Assembly: GCA_016177775.1 (NCBI GenBank)
Contig: JACOUQ010000004.1
Location: forward strand, 124,001 to 188,000
Origin: Geobacter sp.
GTDB taxonomy: Bacteria; Desulfobacterota; Desulfuromonadia; Geobacterales; Geobacteraceae
DNA length: 64,000 nt
Direction: 5' to 3'
A program made the position numbers and the translations under genes. Below, piece by piece: positions 61,017 to 64,000 of this stretch. Numbering within the stretch: position 1 is the first letter of the stretch; each line of letters opens with the position of its first letter. Under the pieces are notes generated by a model, which searched no databases, was not told where the DNA came from, and saw nothing but the letters and a program-made list of their open reading frames with translations.

Positions 61017-62837
61017 CTACATCTCCACCCGCGTCACCACCCCTTGCAGCTTGCTGGCCGGCAGCTTGTTGAACTGCACGAAGTTCGGGGTGAGCTTCTT
61101 GATGGCGGAGAAGATGCGCCAGATCGGGTTCGGGGTGGCAATGTCCTCGATGCCGTAGAAGATGACCTTCTCCTCGATGCCGTTCTTCTTCAGCAGCTTC
61201 TCGATGTCGATCAACTCCATGTAGCCCGCCTTGATTTCGAAGGCGTCCAGCCCTGGTCCTATGGCTGTCCGCAGATGGGTCTTCACGCCGAACGGCTCGT
61301 CCGTGCGGATGATGGAGATGAGCACATTGCGCTCGTAGATGATGTTGCTCCGGATGATGCAGTGGATCACGTAAGGGGGGACCACGTTCCATTCACGGGT
61401 GAAGAAGAGGCCGGTGCCGGGGATGTTCCTGTTCTTGGCGAATATCTGCTGGTAGGAGAGGAGGAAGGTCTCCAGGTCAAGGGGCCGGAGCGCCCGGTAC
61501 AGCGCCCGCTGCCCCCTGGTCCAGATCAGGATGGTGACGAACGGGATCGATGCCAGGATAATGGACCAGTAACCGCCGTGGGGAATCTTGTTCATGCAGG
61601 CCAGGAAAAACACGGTGTCCACCACCGTTATCACGGCAGCGAACGGCACCTTCCACTTCTTCTTGGTCCGGCCGTAGATCATGATCATCATGATCCCGGT
61701 GATGGTCATGGTGCCCGTGACCGCCAGGCCGTAGGCCGCGGCCAGGTTCTCGGACTTCCGGAAGATGAGCATGATGAATATGACGAGGAGCAGGAGCGCC
61801 CAGTTGACCGAGCCTATGTAGATCTGGGACTTCAGATGGCTCGACGTGTAATCCACCTTCATCAGCGGCATGATCCGGGTGGTGATCCCCTGGTAGATGA
61901 CGGAGAAGACCCCGCTGATCATGGCCTGGGAAGCGATGATGGTGGCGCAGATGGTTAGGATCAGGAACGGGATGTAGAGGACCGGCGCCTCCCACTGGAT
62001 CATGCCGAACAGGAGGTTCTTGTCGGTGCCGTGGTTGAGGACATAGGCCCCCTGGCCGAAGTAGTTGATGATCAGGGCGACGAAGGCGAAGTACCAGGCC
62101 CGGATGATCGGTTTGCGGCCCAGGTGCCCCATGTCCGCGTAGAGAGCCTCGCCGCCGGTGGCGCAGAGGATGACCTCGGAGAGGACGAAGAAGGCGGAGA
62201 AGCCGTTGTCCGCGAAGAATTTCAATCCGTAGTAAGGGCTTACCGCCTTGAGCAGCTCGGGGTGTGTGGAGATGGAAACGAGCCCCGAGACCGTGAGCGC
62301 CACGAACCAGACGACCATGATCGGCCCGAACGCGCCGGCCACCTTGTCGGTCCCCATGTACTGGAAGATGAAGAGGACGACCGCGATGACCGCGGCAATC
62401 AGGATCAGGGTCCACTGGTGGAGTCCTTCCAGTCCGGGGATGAGAACCATCCCCTCGACAGCGGACAGGATACTGATGGCCGGCGTGATTACGCCGTCAC
62501 CCAGGAGCAGGGAAACCCCCAGGAACGACAGGAAGCCGACGAAGGCGATCTTTCTCCCCGGCTTCAGGAGCCGCACCAGGATTTCCTTGAGAACGATGGT
62601 CCCCCCCTCCCCCTTCCGGCCGAGGCTCATGGCGAGCCAGGCGTACTCGGCGGTAACCAGGATAGTCATGGTCCAGAAAACAAGGGAAAGGATACCCATG
62701 ACGTTGTCGAAGGTCGGCTTGGTCAGGGCGAAGATAACGGTCAGGGTATAAATCGGGCTCGTGCCGATGTCGCCGAACACCAGCCCCATCGATTTTACGA
62801 TCCCCCCCCAGAAGGATTCGGCGTGCTTCTGTTCCAT
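61017..62837 (-). CDS. kup: Low-affinity potassium transporter Kup
   Basis: A 606-residue K+/H+ symporter of the HAK/KUP/KT family with 12 membrane helices. FGDIGTSPIYTL at the N terminus and GDGVITPAISILSAVEG are family hallmarks, and the C-terminal cytoplasmic domain lies beyond about 450. I start at the ATG at 62837 because GGAGGA sits about 10 bases before it; an upstream alternative at 62915 adds 26 residues. Convergent with the P-loop gene, 15 bases apart. Confidence 0.95.
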   Translation of the reverse strand: MEQKHAESFWGGIVKSMGLVFGDIGTSPIYTLTVIFALTKPTFDNVMGILSLVFWTMTILVTAEYAWLAMSLGRKGEGGTIVLKEILVRLLKPGRKIAFVGFLSFLGVSLLLGDGVITPAISILSAVEGMVLIPGLEGLHQWTLILIAAVIAVVLFIFQYMGTDKVAGAFGPIMVVWFVALTVSGLVSISTHPELLKAVSPYYGLKFFADNGFSAFFVLSEVILCATGGEALYADMGHLGRKPIIRAWYFAFVALIINYFGQGAYVLNHGTDKNLLFGMIQWEAPVLYIPFLILTICATIIASQAMISGVFSVIYQGITTRIMPLMKVDYTSSHLKSQIYIGSVNWALLLLVIFIMLIFRKSENLAAAYGLAVTGTMTITGIMMIMIYGRTKKKWKVPFAAVITVVDTVFFLACMNKIPHGGYWSIILASIPFVTILIWTRGQRALYRALRPLDLETFLLSYQQIFAKNRNIPGTGLFFTREWNVVPPYVIHCIIRSNIIYERNVLISIIRTDEPFGVKTHLRTAIGPGLDAFEIKAGYMELIDIEKLLKKNGIEEKVIFYGIEDIATPNPIWRIFSAIKKLTPNFVQFNKLPASKLQGVVTRVEM

Positions 62838-62974
62838 GTGAAAATGTTCCTCCGACATATCGTTGTCGGCTTCCGCGACGTTGGGGAAAACCGCTTTGCC
62901 GGCGCTGCCCGGCACAATCAGCGAGACTTATACCACCAACCAGAGTGCAATACAACCTAAATCCCCCTTTTGCC

Positions 62975-63003
62975 TTGACTTTTCAATGGGTTCCGGATAG
63001 TTT
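62975..63003 (+). promoter_or_regulatory. Promoter candidate of ileS
   Basis: TTGACT (62975-62980), a 17-base spacer and TAGTTT (62998-63003) lie about 45 bases before the ileS start. No T-box leader is seen. Confidence 0.55.
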
Positions 63004-63047
63004 AAACTGTTTTTCGCCATAAATTCATCCCGTGAAAAAGGTTTGCC

Positions 63048-64000
63048 ATGGACTATAAAGATACCCTCAATCTCCCCGCCACAAATTTCCCGATGAAGGC
63101 CAATCTCACCCAGAAGGAGCTGGAAATCCTGGATGGGTGGGAGAAGTCCGGCCTGTACGAAAAGATGGAGCAGGCGGGCCAGGGGAAGCCGGACTATATC
63201 CTCCACGACGGCCCGCCATACGCCAATGGCCATATCCACATCGGCCACGCCCTCAACAAGATCCTCAAGGACATAGTGCTCAAAAGCAAGCGGATGAACG
63301 GCTTCCGCGCCCCCTATGTGCCGGGGTGGGACTGTCACGGCCTTCCCATCGAGCTCCAGGTGGAGAAGAACCTTGGCTCCAAGAAGCACGAGATCACCAA
63401 GCTGGAGATGCGCAAGCAGTGCCGGGATTACGCCTCCAAGTTCGTGGGGATCCAGAGGGACGAGTTCAAGCGGCTCGGCGTGCTGGGGGAGTGGGACAAA
63501 CCCTACCTGACCATGACCCATGACTACGAGGGGATTACGGCACGGGAACTTGCCCGCTTCGCCGGGAACGGCGGGCTCTACAAGGGGAAGAAGCCGGTCC
63601 ACTGGTGCTGCTCCTGCTCCACCGCCCTGGCCGAGGCCGAGGTGGAGTATGCCGACCATACCTCCCCCTCCGTCTATGTGAAGTTCAGCCTCAAGGAAGA
63701 CATATCCGACAAGCTCCCGGCCTTGGCCGGCAAGAAGGTGTCGCTGGTCATCTGGACCACCACCCCCTGGACCCTTCCCGCGAACCTGGCCATTGCCGTG
63801 CACCCGGAGTTCGACTACGTGGCACTGGACACCGGCACCGAGGTGCTGGTAGTGGCCGAAGGACTGCTGGATGCTTTCCGCAAAGCCACCGGCATCGAAG
63901 GCACGGTCATCGCCACCTTCAAGGCGGATATCCTGGAGAAAAAACTCTGCCGCCATCCGTTCTATGACCGGGATTCCATCATCCTGTTGGGGGAGCACGT
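63048..64000 (+). CDS. ileS: Isoleucyl-tRNA synthetase, N-terminal part (3' end outside window)
   Basis: 317 complete codons are visible with no stop. The class I HIGH motif is in PPYANGHIHIGHALNK (about 59-74), with WDCHGLPIE downstream. The start of the editing domain is shown by IWTTTPWTLPANLAIA. The enzyme charges tRNA-Ile. Of the two sides of the window edge, only this part can be judged; the KMSKS motif lies beyond it. The ATG at 63048 matches the family start MDYKDTLNLPATNFPM. Confidence 0.97.
   Translation, partial: MDYKDTLNLPATNFPMKANLTQKELEILDGWEKSGLYEKMEQAGQGKPDYILHDGPPYANGHIHIGHALNKILKDIVLKSKRMNGFRAPYVPGWDCHGLPIELQVEKNLGSKKHEITKLEMRKQCRDYASKFVGIQRDEFKRLGVLGEWDKPYLTMTHDYEGITARELARFAGNGGLYKGKKPVHWCCSCSTALAEAEVEYADHTSPSVYVKFSLKEDISDKLPALAGKKVSLVIWTTTPWTLPANLAIAVHPEFDYVALDTGTEVLVVAEGLLDAFRKATGIEGTVIATFKADILEKKLCRHPFYDRDSIILLGEH

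Overview
This 64 kb window is a piece of bacterial chromosome, GC-rich and densely coded. It looks like a member of the Geobacter lineage (Desulfuromonadota). The pointers are a tri-heme periplasmic cytochrome, a heme-binding PAS sensor, a futalosine-type menaquinone cluster, an ATP synthase operon with paired b/b' subunits but no a or c subunit genes, tandem DUF507 genes, and a CIRCE-controlled groESL. No rRNA, CRISPR array or intact transposase was seen.

Layout. 1-10.6 kb: a transketolase fragment, a Crp/Fnr regulator, the SppA peptidase, a PDZ-less HtrA-like protease, a two-component pair, a PEP synthase regulator, an M20 amidohydrolase, PrmA, RsmE and a zinc-ribbon protein. 10.6-17.5 kb (minus strand): RNase D and a menaquinone run of a UbiD-like decarboxylase, an unknown lipoprotein, a UbiA-like prenyltransferase, UbiX, MqnE and MqnC. 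17.5-18.2 kb: tRNA-Pro(CGG) with an integrase remnant directly downstream. 18.2-26 kb (minus): the atp operon, then parB and parA. 26-32.6 kb: the cytochrome, the heme sensor, a 6S RNA gene between the sensor and the DAHP synthase gene, two DUF507 genes, a lipoprotein and groESL.

32.7-42.7 kb is the accessory island. Its core is a four-gene minus-strand cluster: an MmeI/YeeA-like N6-adenine DNA methyltransferase, an AlbA_2/ATPase protein, a DEAD/DEAH helicase and a T5orf172 (GIY-YIG) nuclease-like protein. The methyltransferase is cut by a single in-frame amber codon. Next to it are a HepT/MntA toxin-antitoxin pair and a Fic protein. I consider this cluster the best candidate for an under-described defence system.

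42.9-64 kb is dominated by potassium uptake and a stress-kinase cluster: a KimA-like K+ transporter, kdpABCDE, then PrkA, YeaH (DUF444), SpoVR and a second large P-loop protein, then Kup and the start of ileS. Three unrelated K+ importers therefore lie within 20 kb. The gaps inside the atp, kdp and prkA operons hold short inverted or tandem repeats.
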